The position numbers and the translations under genes are program-made. Shown one piece after another: positions 50,403-59,196 of a stretch of 64,000 bases of DNA. Source of the stretch: Palsa-504 sp963822765 (GTDB lineage: Bacteria > Actinomycetota > Actinomycetes > Streptosporangiales > Streptosporangiaceae); assembly GCA_963822765.1 (NCBI GenBank), contig CAWGJL010000029.1:91254-155253 (forward strand), given 5' to 3'. Within the stretch, counting starts at the first letter, position 1. Every line of letters starts with the position of its first letter. The notes below the pieces were generated by a model. That model worked only from the letters and a program-made list of their open reading frames with translations, did not search any database and was not told where the DNA came from.

Positions 50403-51389
50403 GTGCGAACGATTGCGCTGGAAGAGCACTTCTGGGCCGCCGAGATGGCCGCGCCGCCGGGCACCGGCCCGCTGGCCGTGTGGGGGCCCAAGGTCGGCGA
50501 CCAGCTGAGCGACCTCGGCGCGCTACGCCTGGCCGACATGGACGCGAACGGGATCGACCTGCAGGTCATCTCCCACGTGGCCCCGGCCGCGCAGGGCCGG
50601 GCCGGGCCCGAAGGCCTGGCCCGCGCCCGCCGGGCCAACGACCAGCTGGCCGCGGCGGTCCGCGCCCACCCGGACCGGTTCGCCGGCTTCGCCACCTTGC
50701 CCACCGCCGACCCGCAGGCCGCGGCCGACGAGCTGGAACGCGCCGCCGTCGAGCTCGGCTTCGTCGGCGCCCTGGTCAACAGCACGCTGGGGTCCAACGA
50801 CGCGTTTCTGGACGACGCCAGGTTCGAGCCGCTGCTCGACCGGTTCGAACGGCTCGACATGCCGCTCTACCTGCATCCCGCGCCGCCCTCGGCGGCCCTG
50901 CGCGAGGTGCTCTACAGCGGGCTGGCGCCGGGCGTGGCGGCCCGGCTGGCCACCGGCGCCTGGGGCTGGCATGCCGAAGCCGGCCTGCACGTGCTGCGCA
51001 TGCTCGCCACCGGCGTGTTCGACCGTCATCCCGCGCTGAAGCTGATCGTCGGGCACTGCGGGGAGATGCTGCCGTTCATGCTGGCCCGGATCGACGCCAT
51101 GCTCAGGGTGGACAGCATGGCCCGGGCACCCTCGGAGTACTTCCGGCGCAACATCTGGGTGACGACCAGCGGGCTGTTCAGCATCCCGCCGGTCATGTGC
51201 ACGGTGCAGGTGCTCGGGGTGGACCGGGTGCTGTTCAGCGTCGACTATCCGTTCGGCTCCAACTCCGACGGCCGCGCCCTGCTCGACACGCTGCCGCTCA
51301 GCCCGGACGACAAAGCGAAGATCGCGGGCGGCAACACCGAACGCGTCCTCGGCCTCAAGCCGCAGCCAGGCCCCGAGCCAGCCGAATGA
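50403..51389 (+). CDS. Amidohydrolase of the ACMSD / dihydroxybenzoate decarboxylase type
   Basis: A 328-aa TIM-barrel metalloenzyme. It starts TIALEEHFW, the Glu-x-His form of the metal motif found in gamma-resorcylate decarboxylases. LYLHPAPPS, LIVGHCGEMLPF and LFSVDYPFGSN supply further ligands (His, His, Asp). It probably performs non-oxidative decarboxylation of a hydroxy-aromatic acid or hydrolysis of a lactone. The GTG start is 16 bases after the unknown gene. Its TGA stop lies inside arm 1 of a long dispersed-repeat hairpin (51383-51438). Confidence 0.85.
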   Translation: MRTIALEEHFWAAEMAAPPGTGPLAVWGPKVGDQLSDLGALRLADMDANGIDLQVISHVAPAAQGRAGPEGLARARRANDQLAAAVRAHPDRFAGFATLPTADPQAAADELERAAVELGFVGALVNSTLGSNDAFLDDARFEPLLDRFERLDMPLYLHPAPPSAALREVLYSGLAPGVAARLATGAWGWHAEAGLHVLRMLATGVFDRHPALKLIVGHCGEMLPFMLARIDAMLRVDSMARAPSEYFRRNIWVTTSGLFSIPPVMCTVQVLGVDRVLFSVDYPFGSNSDGRALLDTLPLSPDDKAKIAGGNTERVLGLKPQPGPEPAE

Positions 51390-51438
51390 ACCCCGGGTTT
51401 CACTGGCCTAGGGCGAGGTGAACCCCGGGGTTCATTCG
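51383..51438. repeat. Long hairpin of the TGAA-CCCGGG-TTCA family over the amidohydrolase stop
   Basis: Arm 1 (51383-51404) starts CGAATGAACCCCGGG; arm 2 (51416-51438) is its almost perfect reverse complement, with an 11-base loop. It is the second copy of the structure at 43906-43960 and includes the stop codon (51387-51389). It is a good candidate for an mRNA-end stabilising hairpin or terminator. Confidence 0.85.
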
Positions 51439-51519
51439 CATCGGGCAGGCCGCATCGGGCAGGCCGCAGCGGGCAGGCCAACGCCGCGCGCAGGGCCTGC
51501 GGTGCCCGGCGCCGGCGGC

Positions 51520-51533
51520 GTGATTTACGTCAC
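51520..51533. promoter_or_regulatory. CRP-like site upstream of sufR
   Basis: GTGATTTACGTCAC (GTGA-N6-TCAC) fits the core of CRP/FNR-family sites, with C and G rather than T and A as the outer bases. It lies about 55 bases before the sufR start. Inference only; an iron-sulfur regulator could also bind here. Confidence 0.35.
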
Positions 51534-51587
51534 GTCGGTGTTGCCAAAAGTTTGCGCTGAGAGGGGTATTTACGGCACAATGATGTT

Positions 51588-52358
51588 GTGAAAAACGTGC
51601 GATCAGTCGGCTCTGGTACGGGCGACGGCCCGACCAGGGGCCAAGTCGCGCGGCTGATCCTGGAGCACGGGCCGTCGACCGCCGCGACGCTGGGCAGCCG
51701 GCTCGGGCTCACCCCGGCCGCCATCCGGCGGCACCTGGACAATCTCCTGGCTGAGGGCCTGATCGAGACCAGGACGGCCAGGACCTACGGGAACCGGGGC
51801 CGGGGGCGGCCGGCCAAGGTCTTCGTGATCACCGACGCCGGGCGGAGCGCGTTCGAGCACGCCTACGATGACCTGGCCACGGGCGCGCTGCGGTTCCTGG
51901 CCGAGACGGCGGGCCCGGACGCGGTCGCCGAATTCGCCCGCAGGCAGCTGTCCGACCTGGAGCGCCGGTACACGCCGGTGATGGCCCAGGGCGAGCTCGC
52001 CGCGCGGGTCCAGGCGCTGGCCGAGGCGCTGTCGGCTGACGGTTACGCTGCCTCCGCGGGCCCGGCGCCCGCGATCGGGGCGGCAGGTCCGGCCGGCGAG
52101 CAGCTCTGCCAGCACCACTGCCCGGTCGCGCACGTGGCGGCCGAGTTCCCGCAGTTGTGCGAGGCGGAAACGGAGGCGTTCGGCAGGCTGCTCGGCACGC
52201 CGGTGCAGCGCCTCGCTACGATCGCGCACGGCGACGGGATCTGCACCACGCACGTCACGCACGTCACGGGCGGCGGGAAGCCGGGCCCGGTGCGAACTGT
52301 TATAAAGCACGGCGTATCTACCGAGAAAGTTCCAGAGTCCGGAGGGCTCTTGACATGA
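51588..52358 (+). CDS. sufR: SufR-type iron-sulfur regulator of the SUF operon
   Basis: A 256-aa protein. A winged helix (about 15-80: LILEHGPSTAATLGSRLGLTPAAIRRHL and RGRGRPAKVFVIT) is followed by a helical domain and cysteines in QLCQHHCPVAHVAAEFPQLCEAE that would bind a [4Fe-4S] cluster. SufR represses the suf operon when clusters are plentiful. GTG 51588 lies after the AT-rich promoter region, and the last 4 bases overlap sufB (ATGA). Confidence 0.92.
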   Translation: MKNVRSVGSGTGDGPTRGQVARLILEHGPSTAATLGSRLGLTPAAIRRHLDNLLAEGLIETRTARTYGNRGRGRPAKVFVITDAGRSAFEHAYDDLATGALRFLAETAGPDAVAEFARRQLSDLERRYTPVMAQGELAARVQALAEALSADGYAASAGPAPAIGAAGPAGEQLCQHHCPVAHVAAEFPQLCEAETEAFGRLLGTPVQRLATIAHGDGICTTHVTHVTGGGKPGPVRTVIKHGVSTEKVPESGGLLT

Positions 52359-53764
52359 CCACCACACAAGAACAGCTCGAAGGGCTGGGCACGTACAAGT
52401 TCGGCTGGGCCGACTCGGACGTGGCGGGCGCGTCCGCGCGCCGCGGCCTGTCCGAAGAGGTGGTCCGTGACATCTCGGCGCGCAAGAACGAGCCGGAATG
52501 GATGCTCGACCTGCGGCTGAAGGGCTTGAAGTCCTACGGCCGCAAGCCGCTGCCCACCTGGGGCGCCGACCTGTCGGAAATTGACTTCGACAACATCAAG
52601 TACTTCGTCCGCTCCACCGAGAAGCAGGCCGCGAGCTGGGACGAGCTGCCCGCTGATATCAAGAACACCTACGACCGGCTCGGCATACCCGAGGCGGAAA
52701 AGCAGCGGCTCATCGCGGGCGTGGCCGCCCAGTACGAATCCGAGGTCGTGTACCACAAGATCAGGGAAGACCTCGAGGAGAAGGGCGTTATTTTCCTCGA
52801 CACCGATACCGCGCTGCGCGAGCAGCCGGATCTGTTCCGCGAGTACTTCGGCACGGTGATCCCGCCGGGCGACAACAAGTTCGCGGCGCTGAACACCGCG
52901 GTCTGGTCCGGCGGCTCGTTCATCTACGTGCCAAAGAACGTCCAGGTGGAAATCCCGCTGCAGGCCTATTTCCGGATCAACACCGAGAACATGGGCCAGT
53001 TCGAGCGGACCCTGATCATCGTGGACGAAGGCGCGTACGTCCACTACGTGGAAGGCTGCACCGCGCCCATTTACAAATCCGACTCGCTGCATTCCGCGGT
53101 GGTCGAGATCATCGTGAAGAAGGACGCGCGCTGCCGTTACACCACGATCCAGAACTGGTCGAACAATGTGTACAACCTGGTGACCAAGCGCGCCGTCGCC
53201 CAGCAGGGCGCGACGATGGAGTGGATCGACGGCAACATCGGCTCCAAGGTGACGATGAAGTACCCGGCGGTCTACCTGATGGGTGAGCATGCCCGGGGCG
53301 AGACGCTCTCGGTCGCGTTCGCGGGCGCGGGCCAGCACCAGGACGCGGGGGCCAAGATGGTGCACTGCGCGCCGAACACGTCCTCGACCATCGTCTCCAA
53401 GTCGGTGGCGCGGGCCGGCGGCCGGACCTCCTACCGCGGTCTGGTCAACGTGCAGGAGGGCGCCGAGCACTCCAAGTCCAACGTCAGGTGCGACGCGCTG
53501 CTGGTGGACACGGTGAGCCGCAGCGACACCTACCCGTACGTGGACGTCCGCGAGGACGACGTGGAGATGGCCCACGAGGCCACCGTGTCGAAGATTTCCG
53601 AAGACCAGCTGTTCTACCTGATGAGCCGCGGCATGACCGAGGACGAGGCGATGGCCACCATCGTCCGCGGGTTCGTCGAGCCCATCGCCCGCGAGCTGCC
53701 CATGGAGTACGCGCTCGAGCTGAACCGGCTGATCGAGCTCCAGATGGAGGGGGCGGTCGGCTGA
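52355..53764 (+). CDS. sufB: Fe-S cluster assembly scaffold SufB
   Basis: A 469-aa protein of the SufBC2D scaffold. ENMGQFERTLIIVDEGAYVHYVEGCTAP, the RCDALLVDTVSRSDTYPYVDVRE block and HEATVSKISEDQLFYLMSRGM are diagnostic. CTAP and VRCDA contain conserved Cys implicated in sulfur transfer. ATG 52355 follows a strong GGAGGG site. It overlaps sufR by 4 bases and sufD by 1. Confidence 0.97.
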   Translation: MTTTQEQLEGLGTYKFGWADSDVAGASARRGLSEEVVRDISARKNEPEWMLDLRLKGLKSYGRKPLPTWGADLSEIDFDNIKYFVRSTEKQAASWDELPADIKNTYDRLGIPEAEKQRLIAGVAAQYESEVVYHKIREDLEEKGVIFLDTDTALREQPDLFREYFGTVIPPGDNKFAALNTAVWSGGSFIYVPKNVQVEIPLQAYFRINTENMGQFERTLIIVDEGAYVHYVEGCTAPIYKSDSLHSAVVEIIVKKDARCRYTTIQNWSNNVYNLVTKRAVAQQGATMEWIDGNIGSKVTMKYPAVYLMGEHARGETLSVAFAGAGQHQDAGAKMVHCAPNTSSTIVSKSVARAGGRTSYRGLVNVQEGAEHSKSNVRCDALLVDTVSRSDTYPYVDVREDDVEMAHEATVSKISEDQLFYLMSRGMTEDEAMATIVRGFVEPIARELPMEYALELNRLIELQMEGAVG

Positions 53765-55011
53765 TGTCGGCTGGATTGCAGGGAGCGATCGAGTCCGCTC
53801 CCGTCAGCAGGCTGCACGAGCACAGGTCCTACGACCCGGCTGACTTCGGCGTGCCGAACGGCCGCGAGGAGGAGTGGCGGTTCACCCCGCTGCGCCGGCT
53901 GCGCGGGCTGCACACCGATTCTCCGCCGGTACCGTCGCCGACGGCGCGCGTGGAAGTGGACGTGGACCCGGCCCCTGAGGTGAAGACCTCTTCGGCCGAA
54001 CGGTCCGTGGCTCACGCCGCCCGCACCTTCGTCCCGGCCGACCGGATCAGCGCCCAGGCCTACGCGTCGTTCGACGAGGCCACCGTGATCACGGTGCCCG
54101 CGGAGGCCGACGCGTCCCGGCCGACCGTCGTCACCGTCACCGGTCACGGCGGCGCGGGGTACGGCCACCTGCTGGTGCAGGCCGAGCCGTTCTCGCGGGC
54201 CGTGGTGGTGATCGACCATCGCGGCAGCGCCACCTACGCCGACAACGTCGAGCTCGTGGTGGGCGACGGCGCCGCGCTCTCGGTGGTCAGCCTGCAGGAC
54301 TGGGCCGACGACGCGGTGCACGCCTCTCACCACTACGCCACGCTGGGCCGGGACGCCCGGCTCCGGCACGCCGCGGTCAGCCTCGGCGGTTCGGTGGTCC
54401 GGCTCGGCACCGAGGTGCGCTACGACGGCCCGGGCGGCGACGCCGAGCTGACCGGCCTGTACTTCGCCGACGCGGGCCAGCACCTGGAACACCGGCTGTT
54501 TGTCGACCATGATGTGCCGCGCTGCCGGAGCCGGGTCACCTACAAGGGCGCGCTGCAAGGCAGCGACGCGCACGCGGTCTGGATCGGCGACGTCCTGATC
54601 CGGCCCGAGGCCACCGGCACGGACACGTACGAGTACAACCGGAACCTGGTGCTGACCGACGGCACCCGGGTCGACTCGGTGCCGAACCTGGAGATCCTCA
54701 CCGGGGAGATCATCGGAGCCGGCCACGCCAGCGCCAGCGGCCGGCTGGAGGACCACCACCTGTTCTACCTGATGGCCCGCGGCATCCCGTTCCACGAAGC
54801 CCGCAAGCTGGTCATCCGCGGGTTCTTCGGCCAGCTGATCGACACCATCGAGGTGCCTGAGCTGCGGATGAGGATCACCGAGGCCGTGGAGGCGGAGCTC
54901 ACCAAGTCGCTTCCGGCGACAGCGCGCGGTTCCCAAGGGGGGTCCGGGGGGATGGGTCCCCCCGGGAGAAACCCGTCGTCCCCCCGGGCTAGCAGGGAGA
55001 GGTCGCTATGA
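53764..55011 (+). CDS. sufD: Fe-S cluster assembly protein SufD
   Basis: A 415-aa beta-helix protein. EEEWRFTPLRRL opens it, and GHASASGRLEDHHLFYLMARGIPFHEARKLVIRGFFGQLIDTI is the conserved end, which aligns with SufB. It partners SufB and SufC. Homologues end soon after the ELTKSLP segment, but here about 30 more residues rich in Gly, Pro and Arg follow, encoded by the G-run/C-run hairpin at 54937-54988. The stop overlaps the Rieske gene by 4 bases. Confidence 0.94.
   Translation: MSAGLQGAIESAPVSRLHEHRSYDPADFGVPNGREEEWRFTPLRRLRGLHTDSPPVPSPTARVEVDVDPAPEVKTSSAERSVAHAARTFVPADRISAQAYASFDEATVITVPAEADASRPTVVTVTGHGGAGYGHLLVQAEPFSRAVVVIDHRGSATYADNVELVVGDGAALSVVSLQDWADDAVHASHHYATLGRDARLRHAAVSLGGSVVRLGTEVRYDGPGGDAELTGLYFADAGQHLEHRLFVDHDVPRCRSRVTYKGALQGSDAHAVWIGDVLIRPEATGTDTYEYNRNLVLTDGTRVDSVPNLEILTGEIIGAGHASASGRLEDHHLFYLMARGIPFHEARKLVIRGFFGQLIDTIEVPELRMRITEAVEAELTKSLPATARGSQGGSGGMGPPGRNPSSPRASRERSL
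54937..54988. repeat. G-run/C-run hairpin inside the 3' end of sufD
   Basis: CCGGGGGG (54944-54951) pairs with CCCCCCGG (54958-54965) around ATGGGT. A further G6 run at 54937-54942 and a C6GGG run at 54980-54988 allow alternative pairings. Within the operon this could slow ribosomes or protect upstream mRNA. Confidence 0.75.
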
Positions 55012-55337
55012 CCGAGACCCGCGCCTACACCCGGGCCTGCTCGTTGTCCGATCTCCCCGTCGAGGGCGTGATCGGCGTCGAGGTGGCGGGTGAGCCGGTG
55101 GCGGTGGCCCGCGCCGGCGGCGAGATCTTCGCGCTGCGGGACGTCTGCTCGCACGCCGAGGTGCCGCTGTCCGAAGGCGAGATCTACGACCACACGGTCG
55201 AGTGCTGGCTGCACGGATCCTGCTTCGACCTGCGCACCGGCCAGCCCACCGGGCTGCCGGCCACCGAGCCGGTGCCCGTTTACCCCGTCAAGATCGACGG
55301 CGACGAGGTCTACGTCGCCATAGCTAAGGAGTCATAG
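55008..55337 (+). CDS. Rieske-type [2Fe-2S] ferredoxin of the SUF operon
   Basis: A 109-aa protein with the CxH ... CxxH cluster motif: VCSHAEVPLSEG and VECWLHGSCFDLRTGQP. It belongs to the small ferredoxins that sit between sufD and sufC in actinobacteria. It probably supplies electrons for cluster assembly or accepts a cluster. It overlaps sufD by 4 bases and sufC by 1. Confidence 0.95.
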   Translation: MTETRAYTRACSLSDLPVEGVIGVEVAGEPVAVARAGGEIFALRDVCSHAEVPLSEGEIYDHTVECWLHGSCFDLRTGQPTGLPATEPVPVYPVKIDGDEVYVAIAKES

Positions 55338-56098
55338 TGGCCACCCTCGAGATCCGCGACCTGCACGTCAGCGTGGAGGAGAGCCCAGGCGTGCACCGGG
55401 ACATCCTGCGCGGCGTGGACCTGACCGTCGCCGAGGGGGAGACCCACGCCATCATGGGCCCGAACGGCTCGGGCAAGTCGACCCTGGCCTACGCGATCGC
55501 CGGCCATCCGAAGTACCTGGTCACCAAGGGCAGCGTCACCCTGGACGGTGAGGACGTACTGGCCATGACCGTGGACTCGCGGGCCCGGGCGGGCCTGTTC
55601 CTGGCCATGCAGTACCCGGTCGAGGTCCCCGGCGTCACGGTGTCGAACTTCTTGCGCACCGCGGTCACCGCGGTCCGGGGCGAGGCCCCGAAGCTGCGCG
55701 ACTTCGTCAAGGAACTGCGGGCCGCGATGGCCGCGCTGTCCATGGACCCGGCCTTCGCCGAGCGCAACCTGAACGAGGGCTTCTCCGGCGGGGAGAAGAA
55801 GCGGCACGAGATCCTCCAGCTCGAGCTGCTCAACCCGAAGGTCGCGGTGCTCGACGAGACCGATTCCGGCCTGGACATCGACGCGCTCAAGGTCGTGGCC
55901 GAGGGCATCAACCGGTTCCGCGGCCAGCCCGGCCACGCGGTCCTGCTGATCACCCACTACCCCCGGCTCCTGCGCCTGGTGAAGCCCGACTTCGTGCACG
56001 TGTTCGTCGGCGGCCGGATCGTCGAGGAAGGCGGCCCCGAGCTGGCCGAACGCCTGGAGAACGAGGGCTACGAGAAGTTCCTGGGGGTCCCCGCATGA
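55337..56098 (+). CDS. sufC: Fe-S assembly ATPase SufC
   Basis: A 253-aa ABC-type ATPase. Walker A GPNGSGKST (about 38), signature FSGGEKKR preceded by LNEG, and VAVLDETDSGLDIDAL (Walker B with the SufC-specific DETDSGLD) are present. It drives conformational change in SufBC2D. GTG 55337 shares one base with the ferredoxin stop and the 3' end overlaps sufS by 4. Confidence 0.97.
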   Translation: MATLEIRDLHVSVEESPGVHRDILRGVDLTVAEGETHAIMGPNGSGKSTLAYAIAGHPKYLVTKGSVTLDGEDVLAMTVDSRARAGLFLAMQYPVEVPGVTVSNFLRTAVTAVRGEAPKLRDFVKELRAAMAALSMDPAFAERNLNEGFSGGEKKRHEILQLELLNPKVAVLDETDSGLDIDALKVVAEGINRFRGQPGHAVLLITHYPRLLRLVKPDFVHVFVGGRIVEEGGPELAERLENEGYEKFLGVPA

Positions 56099-57336
56099 GC
56101 GACTCTCCTGAGCACCTCGACGTCGGGGCGATCCGGGCCGACTTCCCGGTGCTGGCCAGGACGGTGCGCAACGGCAACCCGCTGATCTACCTGGACTCCG
56201 GCGCGACGTCGCAGAAGCCGGTCCAGGTGCTGGACGCGGAGCGGTCGTTCTACGAGCGGCACAACGGTGCCGCGCACCGCGGCACCCACCTGCTCGGCGA
56301 GGAAGCCACCGATGTCTACGAGGGCGCCCGCGCCAAGGTCGCGGCGTTCATCGGCGCCGAGGTCGGCGAGGTCGTGTTCACCAAGAACGCCACCGAAGCG
56401 ATCAACCTGGTCGCCTACACGATGCAGGCGTCACCCGGCGACGAGATCCTCATCACCGAGATGGAGCATCACGCCAACCTCGTTCCGTGGCAGCAACTGT
56501 GCCAGCGGACCGGCGCCACGCTGCGCTGGCTCAGCGTCACCCCGGACGGCCGGCTCGATCTGGACCACCTGGACCAGATGATCACCGGACGCACCAGGCT
56601 CGTCGCGCTCACCCACCAGTCCAACGTGACCGGCACCATCCCGCCGGTGGCCGAAATCGCCCGGGCGGCGCACGAGAAGGGCGCGCTGGTCCTGGCCGAC
56701 GCCGCCCAGTCGGTGCCACACCAGCCGGTTGACGTGGCCGCGCTCGACGTGGACTTCCTGGCTTTCTCCGGGCACAAGATGCTCGGGCCGTACGGGATCG
56801 GCGTGCTGTTCGGCCGGGCCAGCCTGCTTGAGGCCATGCCGCCGTTCCTGACCGGTGGCTCGATGATCGAGATGGTGCGGATGGAGGGCAGCACGTTCCT
56901 GCCGCCGCCGCAGCGGTTCGAGCCGGGCGTGCCGCCCGTGGCCGAGGCCGCCGGCCTGGCCGCCGCCATCGACTACCTGACCACGCTCGGCATGGATAAC
57001 GTCGCCGCGCACGAGGAATCGCTGACCGCGCACGCGCTCGACGCGCTGCGCGAGATCAACGGCGTGCGCGTCCTCGGCCCGGATACCACCAAGGACCGGG
57101 GCGGCGCGGTGGCCTTCGAGGTGGAGGGCGTCCACCCGCACGACGTGGGCCAGGTGCTCGACGAACTGGGCGTCGCGGTGCGCACCGGCCACCACTGCGC
57201 CTGGCCGCTGCACCGGGCCCTGGGCGTGCAGGCCAGCACCCGGGCGACGTTCTACGTCTACAACAACCACGCCGAGGTGCAAGCCCTGGCCGACGGCATC
57301 CGCTACGCTCAGCGCTTCTTCGGCGCCCGGCAATAG
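56095..57336 (+). CDS. sufS: Cysteine desulfurase SufS
   Basis: A 413-aa PLP enzyme that extracts sulfur from cysteine. FLAFSGHKMLGPYGIGVL carries the PLP Lys and VRTGHHCAWPLHRALG the persulfide-forming Cys (near residue 369). EMEHHANLVPWQQL holds the PLP-stacking His. It donates sulfur via SufU encoded next. ATG 56095 overlaps sufC. Confidence 0.97.
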   Translation: MSDSPEHLDVGAIRADFPVLARTVRNGNPLIYLDSGATSQKPVQVLDAERSFYERHNGAAHRGTHLLGEEATDVYEGARAKVAAFIGAEVGEVVFTKNATEAINLVAYTMQASPGDEILITEMEHHANLVPWQQLCQRTGATLRWLSVTPDGRLDLDHLDQMITGRTRLVALTHQSNVTGTIPPVAEIARAAHEKGALVLADAAQSVPHQPVDVAALDVDFLAFSGHKMLGPYGIGVLFGRASLLEAMPPFLTGGSMIEMVRMEGSTFLPPPQRFEPGVPPVAEAAGLAAAIDYLTTLGMDNVAAHEESLTAHALDALREINGVRVLGPDTTKDRGGAVAFEVEGVHPHDVGQVLDELGVAVRTGHHCAWPLHRALGVQASTRATFYVYNNHAEVQALADGIRYAQRFFGARQ

Positions 57337-57344
57337 GTGACGTG

Positions 57345-57800
57345 ATGCAGCTCGAGTCGATGTACCAGCAGATCATCCTGGATCACTACCGCAACCCCCA
57401 TCACAAGGGGCTGCGGGAGCCGTTCGACGCCGAAGTGCACCACGTCAACCCGGTCTGCGGTGACGAGGTGACGCTTCGGGTCGCGCTCAAGGACGTCGAC
57501 GGCGAGCCAGTGGTAGAGGACATCTCCTATGACGCCCTCGGCTGCTCGATCAGTCAGGCCAGCGCGTCGGTCATGAGCGACCTGGTCATCGGCAAGCCGG
57601 TGACCGAGGCCATGACGATCAGCCAGGCGTTCCTCGGGCTCATGCAGTCCAAGGGTGAGGGATCACCCGATGAGAGCGTGCTCGAGGACGCGGTGGCGTT
57701 CGCGGGCGTGTCCAAATACCCGGCCAGGATCAAGTGCGCGCTGCTGGGCTGGATGGCGTGGAAGGACGCGACCGCCAAGGCCCTGGAGGAGGAACGATGA
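57345..57800 (+). CDS. sufU: SufU sulfur-transfer protein
   Basis: A 151-aa zinc protein. NPVCGDEVTLRV, DALGCSISQASASVMSDLVIGK and ARIKCALLGWMAWKDA supply the three Cys that, with Asp, hold zinc and accept sulfur from SufS. ATG 57345 is preferred to the adjoining GTG 57342. The stop overlaps the sufT-like gene (ATGA). Confidence 0.95.
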   Translation: MQLESMYQQIILDHYRNPHHKGLREPFDAEVHHVNPVCGDEVTLRVALKDVDGEPVVEDISYDALGCSISQASASVMSDLVIGKPVTEAMTISQAFLGLMQSKGEGSPDESVLEDAVAFAGVSKYPARIKCALLGWMAWKDATAKALEEER

Positions 57801-58171
57801 CGGAGAACACGACTCAGGATGCCGCCGAGCCGGATGTGGCTGCAGACCTCACAGACGAGCTCACCCCGGAGCAGGAGGACGTGCTCGAGGCCCTGCGTGA
57901 CGTGGTGGACCCCGAGCTCGGCATTAACGTGGTGGACCTCGGCCTGGTCTACGGCGTCGACGTCGACGGCGAGCGGGTGGCGACCATCGACATGACGTTG
58001 ACCAGCGCGGCGTGCCCGCTTACCGACGTGATCGAGGATCAGGCCCGGGAAGCGCTGGAAGGGATAGTGACCGACTTCCGCATCAACTGGGTGTGGCTGC
58101 CGCCGTGGGGTCCGGAGAGCATCACCGAGGACGGGCGCGAGCAGCTCCGCGCCCTCGGCTTCAACATCTAG
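57797..58171 (+). CDS. sufT: SufT/MIP18-family (DUF59) Fe-S assembly factor
   Basis: A 124-aa protein. VLEALRDVVDPELGINVVDLGLVYGVDVDG and TLTSAACPLTDVIEDQ, with the conserved Cys, are the MIP18/PaaD family core. It helps mature Fe-S proteins. GGAGGAACG precedes ATG 57797. It closes the SUF operon; the next gene is convergent. Confidence 0.95.
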   Translation: MTENTTQDAAEPDVAADLTDELTPEQEDVLEALRDVVDPELGINVVDLGLVYGVDVDGERVATIDMTLTSAACPLTDVIEDQAREALEGIVTDFRINWVWLPPWGPESITEDGREQLRALGFNI

Positions 58172-58191
58172 ACCCCATCATCTAGCTGGCG

Positions 58192-59115
58192 TCAGGTGCG
58201 GATGTAGAACGGCTCCGCGTGCGCGGAGATCCACTCGTCTACCTGGTCCGGCTCACCCTCGCCGGGGAACGTGACGTCAATCGGGAACCCCTGCTCGGGT
58301 ACCGTGCCGACGGCCCGCTCGATCGCGGTGATGACCCGGCTGTGCGCGGCCTCCGAACCCGGGTCGTGCAGCGTGACCGAGATGACCAGGCCCTCGCCCT
58401 GACCGGGAACCGACAGCCAGGCCCGGGACGCCTGCTGGACATCGGGAATGGTCCCCAGCGCGGTCCGGATCTCGGTCAGCAGCGTGACCGGGTCGGCCGG
58501 CGGCCGGCCCACCCGCACGCGGGCGCCGTCCGCCGGGACCAGCGCCGCGGCCAGGTAACCGACCCCTTCGGGGTAGATGGGCACACTGGCCCCGGCTCCC
58601 GGGTTGAGCGCGATGCCCATGCCGGCCGGCAGCAGCCGGGCCAGTTCGGCGGCCGGGACCACGATGTGCGGCATGGCCGCGAACGGGCCGTCTCCGCCTG
58701 AGGCCCGGCGCGCGGAGTCGTCCGGCAGCGGCTGGGCGGGCACGGACACCTGCCCGGCGGGCTTGCCCCGGCCGTGCCAGGCGGCAAGCTGTTCCGCGGA
58801 AGTAAAGGCCGGGACGAACTCGGCGCCCAGGTAGGTCACGGTCGGCAGCAGCACGGCCGATCCGTCGGTGACCGGCCGCTCGTCCTCGGGCAGCGGGAGC
58901 CAGAGCCGGCCTCGGCTAAGCTCGTCGAGCAGATCGGTGACCCGGTCCGGGTCCTTGGCCGCGGCGGCCAGGGCATGCTCGGTCGCGGCCAGCGTGAGGT
59001 CCGGCTCTGGCGTCCCAGGCTGCTCCGGATACCCCCAGGCGACGGCTCCAGGGCGCATGAAGGTGCCGCCCTGCAACATGGCAGAGCCCGGATTGGTCGG
59101 AGTCTTCGGGTTCAT
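58192..59115 (-). CDS. SseB-like protein
   Basis: A 307-aa protein of the SseB family (enhanced serine sensitivity). LDELSRGRLWLPLPEDE, VLLPTVTYLGAEFVPAFTSAEQLAAW are the SseB N-domain, and the C-terminal domain contains LGTIPDVQQASRAWLS and ending HAEPFYIRT. A molecular role is not established. It is convergent with the SUF operon and divergent from acVLRF1 (81-bp gap). Confidence 0.88.
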   Translation of the reverse strand: MNPKTPTNPGSAMLQGGTFMRPGAVAWGYPEQPGTPEPDLTLAATEHALAAAAKDPDRVTDLLDELSRGRLWLPLPEDERPVTDGSAVLLPTVTYLGAEFVPAFTSAEQLAAWHGRGKPAGQVSVPAQPLPDDSARRASGGDGPFAAMPHIVVPAAELARLLPAGMGIALNPGAGASVPIYPEGVGYLAAALVPADGARVRVGRPPADPVTLLTEIRTALGTIPDVQQASRAWLSVPGQGEGLVISVTLHDPGSEAAHSRVITAIERAVGTVPEQGFPIDVTFPGEGEPDQVDEWISAHAEPFYIRT

Positions 59116-59196
59116 AGGCGTGTTCCTTCGTCAACTGCTCACGGCGAGGTCAGGCAACTAATAGTACGGATAGTAGCCACGTTAGGGCGGTGCGTA

